This document shows positions 8,060-16,468 of a stretch of 64,000 bases of DNA, one piece after another. The DNA comes from Hamadaea tsunoensis DSM 44101. GTDB taxonomy: Bacteria > Actinomycetota > Actinomycetes > Mycobacteriales > Micromonosporaceae. Below the pieces are notes generated by a model. It saw only the letters and a list, made by a program, of their open reading frames with translations, did not search any database and was not told the origin of the DNA. The stretch covers positions 62,001 to 126,000 of the forward strand of contig NZ_AUAX01000020.1 in NCBI RefSeq assembly GCF_000428945.1, in the 5' to 3' direction. The translations under genes and the position numbers were made by a program. Every line of letters starts with the position of its first letter. Within the stretch, counting starts at the first letter, position 1.

Positions 8060-8758
8060 CTAGTCCACAAGCGACGGACGGCCCGGGTCGAGGATCTCGC
8101 TGACCCCGCCCCCGTCGAGCACCTCGATCAGCGCGTCCGTCCCCGCCCGGATCTTCAGGTCGATCTCCGCCGGGTGCAACGGCACGAGCGCGAGCAGGTT
8201 GATCAGCGTACCGTCGCCGGCGTCGACGACGTGCGCCTCCGGGGCCGCGTGCAGCATCGGGGTCACCACCACGCCCGCGAACTCGGCGCCGGGCGCGTAG
8301 GGCTGCGCGGGATCGCCGTTGGGCACCGAGTGCCACTCGCCGATCCAGGTGCCGTACTCGTGCGGCAGCCGGGCCACCTGCTTCAGCAGACTGATCGGCC
8401 AGCTCATGCGCTCGTCCCGCAGCGCCCGGTCGGTGAGCGGCCAGTCCGCCGGGAGGCAGAGCATGAGTTCGGCGTACGGGCTGATCCCTTCGGGGACGGT
8501 CATCGGCCGCTCGCTCATGCCCGAGGTGACCAGCGTGCGGTACGGCCGCTCCTCGGTCGGCTCCACCACATAGATGTGTACGCCGACCAGGTGCGAGGCG
8601 AATTCGTGCAGGACGGAGGACACGGGACCGAAATGCCGGGCGATGTGCCGGTCGATCGCGTCGGCGACCTGCGGCCGCTGGCCGGGCGACGCGACGAAAC
8701 CGTCGTGCCGGGACGTGTGCCGTTCGATGCCGCTGCCGCGGGGTTCGAGCTCTGTCAC
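8060..8758 (-). CDS. Suppressor-of-fused (SUFU) domain protein
   Basis: 232 residues. The SUFU fold is shown by FGPVSSVLHEFASHLVGVHIYVV-like sequence, the central YRTLVTSGMSERPM, the YAELMLCLPADWPL segment and the C-terminal LLALVPLHPAEIDL. Bacterial SUFU proteins are often immunity proteins against secreted toxins or of unknown function; no toxin gene is adjacent. I chose GTG at 8756-8758 because residues encoded upstream are not family-like and would overlap the promoter of the divergent DUF885 gene. Confidence 0.85.
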   Translation of the reverse strand: MTELEPRGSGIERHTSRHDGFVASPGQRPQVADAIDRHIARHFGPVSSVLHEFASHLVGVHIYVVEPTEERPYRTLVTSGMSERPMTVPEGISPYAELMLCLPADWPLTDRALRDERMSWPISLLKQVARLPHEYGTWIGEWHSVPNGDPAQPYAPGAEFAGVVVTPMLHAAPEAHVVDAGDGTLINLLALVPLHPAEIDLKIRAGTDALIEVLDGGGVSEILDPGRPSLVD

Positions 8759-8798
8759 AGCCCGCGAGCCTAGCCCAGGTGTGCGTAGGATCCGAACA

Positions 8799-10400
8799 AT
8801 GATCCGCGCGTACGCCACCGAACTGTTGCAGGAAGCCGCCGACCTCGATCCGTGCACCGCCGTGATCGACGGGGGCGAGGACCAGATCGCCGCGCTGACG
8901 GACTACAGCCCCGACGGGTACGCCGCCCGGGCCGCCGCCGCGGTCGCCGGCCGGGACCGGCTGCTGGCGATGGAGCCGGCCGACGACGGCGAGGCGCTGC
9001 TGCGCGATCATCTGCTCGAACGGTTCGCGGTGACGATCGACTTCCACGCCGCCGGCGAGGACCAGCGGGAGCTGAACCCGGCGGTGACCGGGCCGCTGCA
9101 GCTGATCTCCCAGGCCGTCCAGGCCGCCGGGCCGGGGGACTGGAACCAGGCGCTGCTGCGGCTGCGGGCCGTCCCGGAGGCGCTCGACGGACTGCAGCGC
9201 AGCCTGCGGGCCTCCGCCGAGCGCGGGCACGTCGCCGCCGTACGCCAGGTCGAGGAGTGCGTACGCCGCTGCCCGGGCTGGGCCGCGACGATGGCCGAGA
9301 TCGCCCAGGGCTACGGCGACGGGCCGCTGGCGGGACCCCTGCGGACGGCCGCGTTCCAGGCGGGCGCGGCGTACGGGAGGCTGGAGGCGTTCCTGCGTAC
9401 GCTGGCAGGGAAGGCCCCGGCCGAGGACGCGTTCGGTGCGGACCGCTACCGCCTGTGGGTACGCCGTTTCCTGGGCGTCGATCCCGATCTCGCCGAGCTG
9501 TACGCGTGGGGCTGGGACGAACTGCGCGGCATCGAGGACCGGATGCGGCGTGAGGCCGACCGGATCCGGCCGGGCGCCACCCCGGCCGAGGCGGTCGCCT
9601 TCCTCGACGGCCCCGACGGTCCCGGCAAGCTGGCCACCCGGGCGGAACTGGCCGGCTGGCTCCAGGGCACGCTCGACGAGACCATGGCGGCGCTGGACGG
9701 CGTGCATTTCCGCGTACCGGAGCGGTTGCGGCGGATCGACTGCGTACTGACCCGGGACGCCGGCATCTCCTACATGCAGCCGTCGACCGACCTGAGCCGG
9801 CCCGGCCGCGTCTCCTGGTCGGCCGGCGAAGGCCCCTTCGACACCTGGTACGCCTGGACGACCGCGTACCACGAAGGCGTACCCGGTCATCATCTGCAGC
9901 TGGGGCTGGCCGCGTACCGGGGGGATCCGATCGCGCAGCGCCTGAAGATCCTGGGTGGACGGTCGGCGGCGACCGAGGGCTGGGCCCTGTACGCGGAGTC
10001 GCTGATGGACGAGCTCGGCTACCTGGAGGCGCCCGGCGCGCGGCTGGGCTACCTGATGGCGCAGGCGCTGCGCGCGGCGCGGGTGGTGCTCGACATCGGC
10101 ATGCACCTGAAGCTGCGCGACCCGGCGGACGGCGAGGTCATGACCCCGGAGAAGGGCCGGGCGATCCTGACCGACCGGGCCTTCCAGGGCGGCCACGGCG
10201 CCTACGAGCTGGTGCGCTACCTGGGCCGGCCGGGCCAGGCACTGTCCTACAAGGCCGGTGAGCGCGTCTACCGCGAGGTACGCGCGGCCGCCCAGGCGCG
10301 GCCGGGCTTCGACCCGGCGGACTTCCACGAGAAGGTGCTGTCGGTGGACACGACCGGCCTGGCGCACCTGCGGACGGCACTGGAACGGGCGGTTCTCTGA
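8799..10400 (+). CDS. DUF885 family protein, probable metallopeptidase-like
   Basis: 533 residues, the usual length of DUF885 proteins. The family hallmark HEGVPGHHLQ is at residues 358-367, a zinc-site-like H-E-x(4)-H-H arrangement, and the downstream glutamate is in ATEGWALYAESLMDELG. There is no signal peptide, so it is likely cytosolic. Members are annotated as predicted carboxypeptidases or M32-like enzymes, but biochemical proof is scarce. ATG 8799 is close to the divergent SUFU gene. It heads a same-strand run with DoxX, transglutaminase-like and FMN-reductase genes that may be one transcript. Confidence 0.88.
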   Translation: MIRAYATELLQEAADLDPCTAVIDGGEDQIAALTDYSPDGYAARAAAAVAGRDRLLAMEPADDGEALLRDHLLERFAVTIDFHAAGEDQRELNPAVTGPLQLISQAVQAAGPGDWNQALLRLRAVPEALDGLQRSLRASAERGHVAAVRQVEECVRRCPGWAATMAEIAQGYGDGPLAGPLRTAAFQAGAAYGRLEAFLRTLAGKAPAEDAFGADRYRLWVRRFLGVDPDLAELYAWGWDELRGIEDRMRREADRIRPGATPAEAVAFLDGPDGPGKLATRAELAGWLQGTLDETMAALDGVHFRVPERLRRIDCVLTRDAGISYMQPSTDLSRPGRVSWSAGEGPFDTWYAWTTAYHEGVPGHHLQLGLAAYRGDPIAQRLKILGGRSAATEGWALYAESLMDELGYLEAPGARLGYLMAQALRAARVVLDIGMHLKLRDPADGEVMTPEKGRAILTDRAFQGGHGAYELVRYLGRPGQALSYKAGERVYREVRAAAQARPGFDPADFHEKVLSVDTTGLAHLRTALERAVL

Positions 10401-10403
10401 GGG

Positions 10404-10811
10404 ATGTCACACTCCGGGGCGCTGTCCGGTCCCATGGGCATGATGAACCTCCTCCTGTGGATCGCACAGATCCTGCTCGCCGTCGCATTCACCGTGTCCG
10501 GGGCGCAGAAGGCCACCCGGAGCCGCGAGGCGCTCATCGCCTCCGGCCAGACCGGCGTGGGCGTCTTCCCGATGCCCCTCGTCCGGTTCACCGCCGTCTG
10601 CGAACTGCTCGGCGTCCTCGGCGTGATCCTGCCGCAGGCCACCGGCATCGCGACCGTCCTGACGCCGCTGGCCGCGATCGGCTTCGGCATGGTCATGATC
10701 GGCGCGATCAGCGCCCACGTCCGCCTCCGCGAACCCCGCAACGTCGCCCTCACCAGCTTCCTGCTGGTGCTCTGCGTCTTCGTGGCGGTCGGCCGGGGAC
10801 TCGGCGGGTGA
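10404..10811 (+). CDS. DoxX-like family membrane protein
   Basis: 135 residues with four membrane helices and the DoxX-like pattern IAQILLAVAFTVSGAQKATR, then FTAVCELLGVLGVILPQATG. DoxX-like proteins are small integral membrane proteins linked with thiol stress or of unknown function. The start is uncertain: ATG 10404 lies 3 bp after the DUF885 stop but has its Shine-Dalgarno too close; ATGs at 10434, 10440 and 10443 give the more usual MMNLLLW N-terminus. Tight spacing suggests co-expression with the DUF885 gene. Confidence 0.85.
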   Translation: MSHSGALSGPMGMMNLLLWIAQILLAVAFTVSGAQKATRSREALIASGQTGVGVFPMPLVRFTAVCELLGVLGVILPQATGIATVLTPLAAIGFGMVMIGAISAHVRLREPRNVALTSFLLVLCVFVAVGRGLGG

Positions 10812-10833
10812 CCAACCACGGCCGGGGTGGTCC

Positions 10834-12072
10834 ATGATGTCTGTCATGACCACCCCGACCCAGCTGCGCATCGCCGCCGAGGACCTGCTGCGCGCCGAGG
10901 ACGACGGGGGACTGCTGGCCCTCGCCCACCAGTTGCGGGAGGACGAGCTGTGGCCCAGCCTGTGGGCGCCCGCCTGCGCCGTCGCGGCGAGCCGGCTCGG
11001 CCGCCAGGCGCTGGCCCGCGGCTACCTCGACGAGGCGCTCGACGGCGGCTTCTTCCAGCCCGAGATCTTCGAGGGCGAGGTCGAGAAGGCCTTCGGCGCC
11101 GATCCCGCGTGGCCGGCGATCCAGGCGCGGTTCGCGGCGAACCTCCCGCCCGTGCCGCTGCTGCTCACCGAGTGGCCGACGCTGACTCCGACGCTGCCGC
11201 TGGAGCTCTACCGCACGACCCCCGACCGCGAAGAACTCCTGCGGCCCTACCTGCCCGAGCTGTCCGGTTCCGCCTGGAACCGCGCGCTGACCCTGCTGCA
11301 CTGGGTGACCGGCCGGTGGGAGCACGCCAACGACCACGTGGCCGAGGAGCAGGACGCGGTGGACGTCCTGCGGCACGTGGACGACGACGGGATGCGGTTC
11401 GCCTGCGTCGAGTACAGCGTCGTGCTCAGCCACGCCCTCAACGCCGCCGGCATTCCGGCCCGCCGGGTCGGCCTGCGCCAGCGCGACTACCACGCGGGCT
11501 GGGGCAAGGGCCACGTCGTCAGCGAGGCCTGGCTCGACGACCTCGGCAAGTGGGTGGTTCTGGACGGGCAGAACGGCGCGTACTGGTCCTCCGGCGACCA
11601 GCCGCTGTCCGCGCCCGAGCTGCAGGCCGCCTTCACCGCCGGCAGCCCGCCCGCCTTCGTCGCCGCGGACGGTCCGCTCGCCCCCGACACCGCCGCGTTC
11701 TGGTTCACCTATTTCCACCACATCGCCACCACCGGCGCCACCTGGGCGGAGACGTTCGTACCGCACTTCCAGGGCGCGCCGCGGGTCAGCCGGCAACTGG
11801 TCCGCTCACCCGCCGACGTCTACCCCGACCTCGGCGAGATCGGCCTGAGCATGGACGTGCGCGCGGACACCGCCGCCGTCCGCCTCACCTGCCGCCACCC
11901 CCACTTTCTCGGGTACGCCGTCCAGCACGACGGAGTCCGTCACGAGATCGGCGCGGCCGATCCGGTCTGGCCCCTGCCGACCGGGCCGGGCGAGCACGAG
12001 GCGGCGCTCAGCGTACGCACGGCGCTCGGCGACCTGCCGCCGCGACGACTGGCGTTCCGCGTACTTTCCTGA
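10834..12072 (+). CDS. Transglutaminase-like cysteine peptidase domain protein
   Basis: 412 residues. The catalytic triad of the transglutaminase-like superfamily is visible: Cys191 in FACVEYSVVLSHALNAAG, His227 in GKGHVVSEAW and Asp244 in WVVLDGQNG. The N-terminal 130 residues are helical, with a tetratricopeptide-like look. No signal peptide is seen. Bacterial members are peptidases or amidases with diverse substrates. ATG 10834 has GGGG at 10824-10827; ATG 10846 is an alternative. It follows the DoxX-like gene by 22 bp and precedes an FMN reductase by 40 bp. Confidence 0.85.
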   Translation: MMSVMTTPTQLRIAAEDLLRAEDDGGLLALAHQLREDELWPSLWAPACAVAASRLGRQALARGYLDEALDGGFFQPEIFEGEVEKAFGADPAWPAIQARFAANLPPVPLLLTEWPTLTPTLPLELYRTTPDREELLRPYLPELSGSAWNRALTLLHWVTGRWEHANDHVAEEQDAVDVLRHVDDDGMRFACVEYSVVLSHALNAAGIPARRVGLRQRDYHAGWGKGHVVSEAWLDDLGKWVVLDGQNGAYWSSGDQPLSAPELQAAFTAGSPPAFVAADGPLAPDTAAFWFTYFHHIATTGATWAETFVPHFQGAPRVSRQLVRSPADVYPDLGEIGLSMDVRADTAAVRLTCRHPHFLGYAVQHDGVRHEIGAADPVWPLPTGPGEHEAALSVRTALGDLPPRRLAFRVLS

Positions 12073-12112
12073 ACAGGCCTCCGGGGCCGCGCCCCCGTGC
12101 GACCGTGGAACC

Positions 12113-12694
12113 GTGGCTACGTACAAGGTCGGATACTTCATCGGCAGCCTGTCCTCGACGTCGGTCAACCGTGAGCTGTCCCGGGCGCTGATCAAGCTGG
12201 CCCCGGCGGACATGGAGTTCACCGAGATCCCGATCCGGAACCTGCCGCTCTACAGCCAGGACCACGACGCGGACTACCCGCCGGAGGCGGTGGCGCTCAA
12301 GGAGGCGATCCACGCCTCGCAGGCGGTCCTGTTCGTCACGCCGGAGTTCAACCGGAGCATCCCCGGCGGCCTGAAGAACGCGATCGACTGGGCGTCGCGG
12401 CCCTGGGGGCAGAACGCCTTCGACCACATCCCGGCCGCGGTCATCGGCGCCTCGATCGGCCAGATCGGCACGGCGCTGGCCCAGCAGAGCCTGCGCGGCG
12501 TACTCAGCTTCTGCAACGCCCGGCAGATGACGGCACCGGAGGCGTACGTGCAGTTCACGCCGCAGGTGTTCCCCGGCGACGGCGAGGTCGCGGACGAGGG
12601 GGTCCGGGAGTTCCTGCGCGGCTACATGGCGGAGTTCCGCGACCACATCATCCGGGTTCTGACCGTCCTGCCCCGCACCCCGCGCCCGTCCTGA
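12113..12694 (+). CDS. NADPH-dependent FMN reductase-type oxidoreductase
   Basis: 193 residues. The flavodoxin-like phosphate loop GSLSSTSVNRELSRAL at residues 11-26, PLYSQDHD after strand 3, and VTPEFNRSIPGGLKNAIDWASRP are diagnostic of the NAD(P)H-dependent FMN/quinone/chromate reductase family (ChrR/YieF/AzoB-like). The enzyme probably moves two electrons from NADPH to quinones or other acceptors. It starts with GTG 12113 and ends the run of same-strand genes from 8799. Physiological substrate unknown. Confidence 0.9.
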   Translation: MATYKVGYFIGSLSSTSVNRELSRALIKLAPADMEFTEIPIRNLPLYSQDHDADYPPEAVALKEAIHASQAVLFVTPEFNRSIPGGLKNAIDWASRPWGQNAFDHIPAAVIGASIGQIGTALAQQSLRGVLSFCNARQMTAPEAYVQFTPQVFPGDGEVADEGVREFLRGYMAEFRDHIIRVLTVLPRTPRPS

Positions 12695-12781
12695 CCGATC
12701 CGGCCTTGCCGCGTCGCCGCCGCTCGTCGTCCGCGATACGGGAACGATCTTCCGCCAGGCGGACAACGGCCGCCGATTTCC

Positions 12782-12927
12782 TGATCGTTGACGGCTGAGG
12801 TGTAAATCCGGCCTGACCTGCATGATCGTTTACGTGTCAGGTGCACCCGGAGGCGGTCAGCGCGCTCCAGAACCGTAAACGATCATGCATCAAGTGGCCG
12901 TTTTCGCACCTCGGCCGTAAACGATCA
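12782..12927. repeat. Four-arm TGATC phased repeat, subfamily 1, copy 1
   Basis: Outer 21-bp arms at 12782-12802 and 12907-12927 (19/21 complementary), inner arms starting TGATC at 12823 and ending GATCA at 12885. Arms read TGATCGTTTACGGCTGAGGT. Total 146 bp, inner palindrome 63 bp. Homologues at 26857-27002 and 50592-50736. The gap 12695-13039 holds only this array and its flanking box; no gene is seen. Confidence 0.85.
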
Positions 12928-12951
12928 CCTGTCGCCGGCCCGCCGGCGCAC

Positions 12952-12972
12952 ATATCGGACAGTCGCGACAAA
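12952..12972 (-). repeat. TTTGTCGCGACTG box flanking the array
   Basis: Exact 21-bp box on the minus strand, 24 bp after the end of the array, with its ATAT end facing the array as at 27029 and 51139. Confidence 0.75.
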
Positions 12973-13039
12973 GTCGGGACGGCGGGACTGCCGGAAAAAG
13001 ATCGTTTGGGACGCCGGCCGGCCGGGTAACGGCCGCCGC

Positions 13040-13861
13040 ATGCGGCGCTCGGGTGTGGTGGCGGATGCGGCCGAGGTCGGTGCGCATTCTCATGTCTGTT
13101 TCGCGTTCCGGGAGCCGGCCGAACTGCGCGCCGCCGCGCGAGAGTTCGCGCGCACGGGGATGGCGTCGGGGGAGCGGGTGCTGCTGATCGCCCCGCCGGG
13201 CGAGTACCACCGGTGGCGGTCCGACGAGTGGTTCGCGGAGGTGCTGGCGGGCGGCCAGGCGGATCTGCTCCAGGCGGAGACCGTCTACCCGAGGACGCTG
13301 GCCGACCCGTACGCGCAGGTCGAGTACTACAGCCAGGAGACCGAGCGGGCTCTTGCCGCCGGCTACACCGGGCTGCGGGTCGCCGCCGATGCGACGACCC
13401 TCGTGGGCGATCCCGTCGCGCTCGACGGCTTCGCCCGTTACGAGCATCTCGCCGATGTCTACATGGCGGCGCATCCGCTGTCGGGGCTGTGCGCGTACGC
13501 TCGGGATGTCGTCCCGGACACCGACCTCGCGCAGGTCGCCTCGCTGCATCCGACCGTGACCCCGCAGTCGTCGCCCTTCCGCCTGTACGCCGTCGGCGCA
13601 GGACTGGCCTTCGCGGGCGAACTGGATCATGATGCGGTGGCGTTGCTGGAGGCCGCGCTGGACCGGATCCGGCCGGACGACGGCGAACTGGTGGTCGACA
13701 TGACCGGGCTGGGCTTCGCCCATCACGGCGCGGTGCGGTCGCTGGAGCGGTGGGCCGCGGGCAGCGGCCGGCGGGTGCTGCTGCGCGGCGCCCGGCCGCT
13801 GCTGAGACGGCTGGTGGAACTGATGGAGCTGGAGGCGGTACGGGTGGAGGTGGCGGCATGA
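13040..13861 (+). CDS. MEDS-STAS sensory protein
   Basis: 273 residues. Residues about 12-170 are a MEDS (DcmR-sensory) domain: HSHVCFAFREPAELRAAA, then LLIAPPGEYHRW and the conserved CAYARDVV. Residues about 180-270 are a STAS domain (LAFAGELDHDAVALLEAAL, then VVDMTGLGFAHHGAVRSL) like anti-sigma-factor antagonists. The predicted role is sensing through MEDS and control of a partner by STAS. The stop overlaps the start of the next gene (ATGA), so it is translationally coupled to a MEDS-HATPase protein. No phosphorylatable Ser is obvious in the STAS loop. Confidence 0.85.
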   Translation: MRRSGVVADAAEVGAHSHVCFAFREPAELRAAAREFARTGMASGERVLLIAPPGEYHRWRSDEWFAEVLAGGQADLLQAETVYPRTLADPYAQVEYYSQETERALAAGYTGLRVAADATTLVGDPVALDGFARYEHLADVYMAAHPLSGLCAYARDVVPDTDLAQVASLHPTVTPQSSPFRLYAVGAGLAFAGELDHDAVALLEAALDRIRPDDGELVVDMTGLGFAHHGAVRSLERWAAGSGRRVLLRGARPLLRRLVELMELEAVRVEVAA

Positions 13862-14817
13862 GGACCGGAGCGGCCGCCGGGCACACGGGGTACTTCCACG
13901 AGGCCGCCCTGTACGCGTCGGACCGGGAACTCGTCGACATCGCGGTGCCGTTCCTGCGGGACGGTGTGGCCGCGGGCGAGCCCGTGCTGGTGGCCTTCGG
14001 CGAGGAGCACGCGGCCCTGATCCGGCGGGCGACCGGGGGCGATCCCGGCATCACGTACCTGCCCGGCGGCGACATGTACGCGCGCCCGCCCGGCGCGATC
14101 CAGGCGTACCGGCGGATGCTGGCGGACTTCGTCCTCGGCGGGGCCGGCCAGATCCGGATCATCGGCGAACTCGCCCCGTCCGCGTTCGGCGCCACCTGGG
14201 ACTGGTGGGCCCGCTACGAGTCGGCGATCAACCAGGCGTACGACGAATTCCCGTTGTGGAGCATGTGCGCGTACGACACGACCTCCACTCCGCCGGACAT
14301 GCTGGCCGACGTCGTGCGTACGCATCCGCGGGCGGCCCGGCCCGACGGCGGCCACACCCCACACATCGACTACGTAAACCCGGCCGAGTTCCTGACCGAG
14401 TCGCGCCGGCCGCCGGACGATCCGCTGCTGCTGACCGCGCCGGTGGTGAGTCTCATCGACCCGGAACCGGCCGAGGCCCGGCAGGCGGTGCAGGCCGCCG
14501 TGCCGCCGGAGTTCCCCCAGTCCGACGTCGACGCGCTCGTGCTGTCGGTGAGCGAGGCGGTGACCAACGCCTCGCTCTACGGCCGCGCGCCGGTACGCGT
14601 ACGCCTGTGGGCCGGCGCGAAGCGGCTCGTGCTCACCGTGACCGATCAGGGGCTCGGCCCGAAGGAGCCGCTCGCCGGGATGCTCCCGCTCGGGGCCGGG
14701 GACGGCGGCGGTCTCGGACTGTGGCTGTGCCACCAGATGTGCAGCCATGTCGGGCTCTACCGCGAAGACGGCGCCTACACGCTCCGGCTGACGGTCGGCG
14801 ACCCGGACACCGTCTGA
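13858..14817 (+). CDS. MEDS-HATPase (anti-sigma kinase-like) sensory protein
   Basis: 319 residues. Residues about 8-190 are a MEDS domain (HTGYFHEAALYASDRELVD, later LWSMCAYDTT). Residues about 205-315 are a HATPase_c_2 fold with the N-box SVSEAVTNASLYG, G1-like TVTDQGLGP and G2 GGGLGLWLCHQMC, as in RsbW/SpoIIAB-like anti-sigma kinases. Together with the coupled MEDS-STAS protein this makes a sensor/antagonist pair of a partner-switching system. No sigma-factor gene is next to it. The last 43 bp overlap the convergent GH43 gene. Confidence 0.87.
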   Translation: MRTGAAAGHTGYFHEAALYASDRELVDIAVPFLRDGVAAGEPVLVAFGEEHAALIRRATGGDPGITYLPGGDMYARPPGAIQAYRRMLADFVLGGAGQIRIIGELAPSAFGATWDWWARYESAINQAYDEFPLWSMCAYDTTSTPPDMLADVVRTHPRAARPDGGHTPHIDYVNPAEFLTESRRPPDDPLLLTAPVVSLIDPEPAEARQAVQAAVPPEFPQSDVDALVLSVSEAVTNASLYGRAPVRVRLWAGAKRLVLTVTDQGLGPKEPLAGMLPLGAGDGGGLGLWLCHQMCSHVGLYREDGAYTLRLTVGDPDTV

Positions 14818-16370
14818 ACCCCGGTGCGGTAGGCGGCGTCGGCGAAGTCCGCCGGGTGCCCGCCGCCGGTCAGGTCCCACACCCACAGCCCGGCGAACGC
14901 GCCCGTGAAGGCGAGCGTACGCACGTCGGCGCCGGTGATCTCGGTGGCGTGCTCGTCCGACAGGATCAGCGGGTCGAGCACCGGACCGCAGCGCCGCCAG
15001 CCGTCGCCGGTGTCGTAGCGGAAGGTGAGGTCGCCGTGGTCGAGGTCGAAGCCGACGCGTACCGGGCCGTCGGGCAGGGGTACGCCGGCCGGGTGGACGC
15101 GGACCTCGCCCCGGTCGCAGGTCGCGACGCGCAGGACGGGTCCGCCGTCGTCGGTCACGTAGCAGAAATGCCAGTTGCGCGTGTTGTAGTAGGCGGTGAC
15201 CCCGGCGAGCTGCTGGAACCCCTCGGCCCGGAACTCGACGGTGGCCTCGAACGCGCACCTGTACGCGGTGATCCGCCGTGCCACGAGGCTCGGCCCGATC
15301 AGGCTCTGGGGTGAGCGCCCGCCCCGGATCCGCAGCCGCGACGGCCGTTCGGTGAGCGACAGCCAGTCCGGCGCGGCCGGCCGGCGCAGCGTCGACCACT
15401 GCGGCCCGAGCACGGGCTGGTCGAACCCGTCCGTCTCGTCCTCGGCCGCGGGCTCGTCGCCGAGCACCGGTAGCGCGCCGGGGATCCGGGGCCACCCGTC
15501 GGCGGTCCAGGTGACGGGAGCGATCGCGGTCTCGCGCCCGAGCAGGCACCGTCCGTGTACGCCGAGCGGCCGGGCGACCAGGTAGGCGAGGAACCAGTCG
15601 CCGGCCGGCGTACGCACGAGGCTGCCGTGGCCGGCCTTCTGCAGGGGCCAGTCCGGCCGGTCGTACGCGGTGACGAGTGGTCCGGCCGGATCGCGCTCAT
15701 AAGGACCGGCGAGCGTACGCGACCGGGCGACGGTCACCCGGTGCGCCCAGCCGGTCCCGCCGTCGGCGGTGAGCAGGTAGTACCAGTCGCCGACGCGGTA
15801 GAGGTTCGGCCCTTCGATCCAGCCGCCGCCGGGCGGCAGCTCGATGGGGACCGGGGTGCCGTCGAGCCGCCGTGCTGACCGGTCGTAGCGGACGGCTTCC
15901 AGCCCGGCGCTGCCGCCGTGCCCGGGTCGCCAGTCGTGCACGAGATTCAGCAGCCAGCTCCGCCCGTCCTCGTCGTGGAACAGGGACGCGTCGAACCCGC
16001 GCGCGTGCAGCGGCACCGGCGCCGACCACGGCCCGTCGATCGACGGCGCCGTGACGAGGTGGTTCGGGCTGTCGGTGAAGCCGCCGAGATAGGTGGAGAC
16101 GTTGCTGTAGACCAGATGGAACAGCCCGTCCGCGTGGCTCAGGTTCGGCGCCCACACCCCGCCGGAATCCGGGCAGCCGGTGAGATCGAGGTGCCGGCCG
16201 TCGAGGACGCCGCCCAGCGGCCGCCACGTCACGAGATCCCGCGAATGGTGTACGCGTACGCCGGGCGACCACTCGAAGGTCGACGTGGCCAGGTAGTAGT
16301 CGCCGCCGACGCGGACGACGGACGGGTCGGGGTGGGAGCCGGGCAGCACGGGATTGGGCGTTCGCCGCAT
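14775..16370 (-). CDS. GH43 beta-xylosidase / arabinofuranosidase
   Basis: 531 residues. Five-bladed GH43 domain with catalytic base Asp15 in GSHPDPSVV, pKa-modulating Asp127 in GFDASLFHDEDG and general acid Glu186 in GWIEGPNLY, followed by a C-terminal concanavalin-like domain (residues about 335-520, TVEFRAEGFQQLAGVTAYYN) as in subfamily 11 xylan 1,4-beta-xylosidases. No signal peptide, so it probably acts on imported xylo-oligosaccharides. ATG 16370 gives the normal MRRTPNPVLPG start. It is divergent from the secreted pectate lyase at 16469 (98-bp gap), so the two could share control. Confidence 0.92.
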   Translation of the reverse strand: MRRTPNPVLPGSHPDPSVVRVGGDYYLATSTFEWSPGVRVHHSRDLVTWRPLGGVLDGRHLDLTGCPDSGGVWAPNLSHADGLFHLVYSNVSTYLGGFTDSPNHLVTAPSIDGPWSAPVPLHARGFDASLFHDEDGRSWLLNLVHDWRPGHGGSAGLEAVRYDRSARRLDGTPVPIELPPGGGWIEGPNLYRVGDWYYLLTADGGTGWAHRVTVARSRTLAGPYERDPAGPLVTAYDRPDWPLQKAGHGSLVRTPAGDWFLAYLVARPLGVHGRCLLGRETAIAPVTWTADGWPRIPGALPVLGDEPAAEDETDGFDQPVLGPQWSTLRRPAAPDWLSLTERPSRLRIRGGRSPQSLIGPSLVARRITAYRCAFEATVEFRAEGFQQLAGVTAYYNTRNWHFCYVTDDGGPVLRVATCDRGEVRVHPAGVPLPDGPVRVGFDLDHGDLTFRYDTGDGWRRCGPVLDPLILSDEHATEITGADVRTLAFTGAFAGLWVWDLTGGGHPADFADAAYRTGVQTVSGSPTVSRSV

Positions 16371-16468
16371 CGGCACAGGGTAGGCCGCGCCGGAGCTGTT
16401 ATCCGCCCCGTGCCCGTCCCGTCTCCGAAACGACATCCCGTCCCTTCCACTCCACGGAGGAACTCCCG

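Noticed and set aside
7815-10367. An 850-codon antisense frame across the DUF885 gene
   Set aside because: Same artefact; it also runs through the SUFU gene and a palindrome, and has no recognisable domain.
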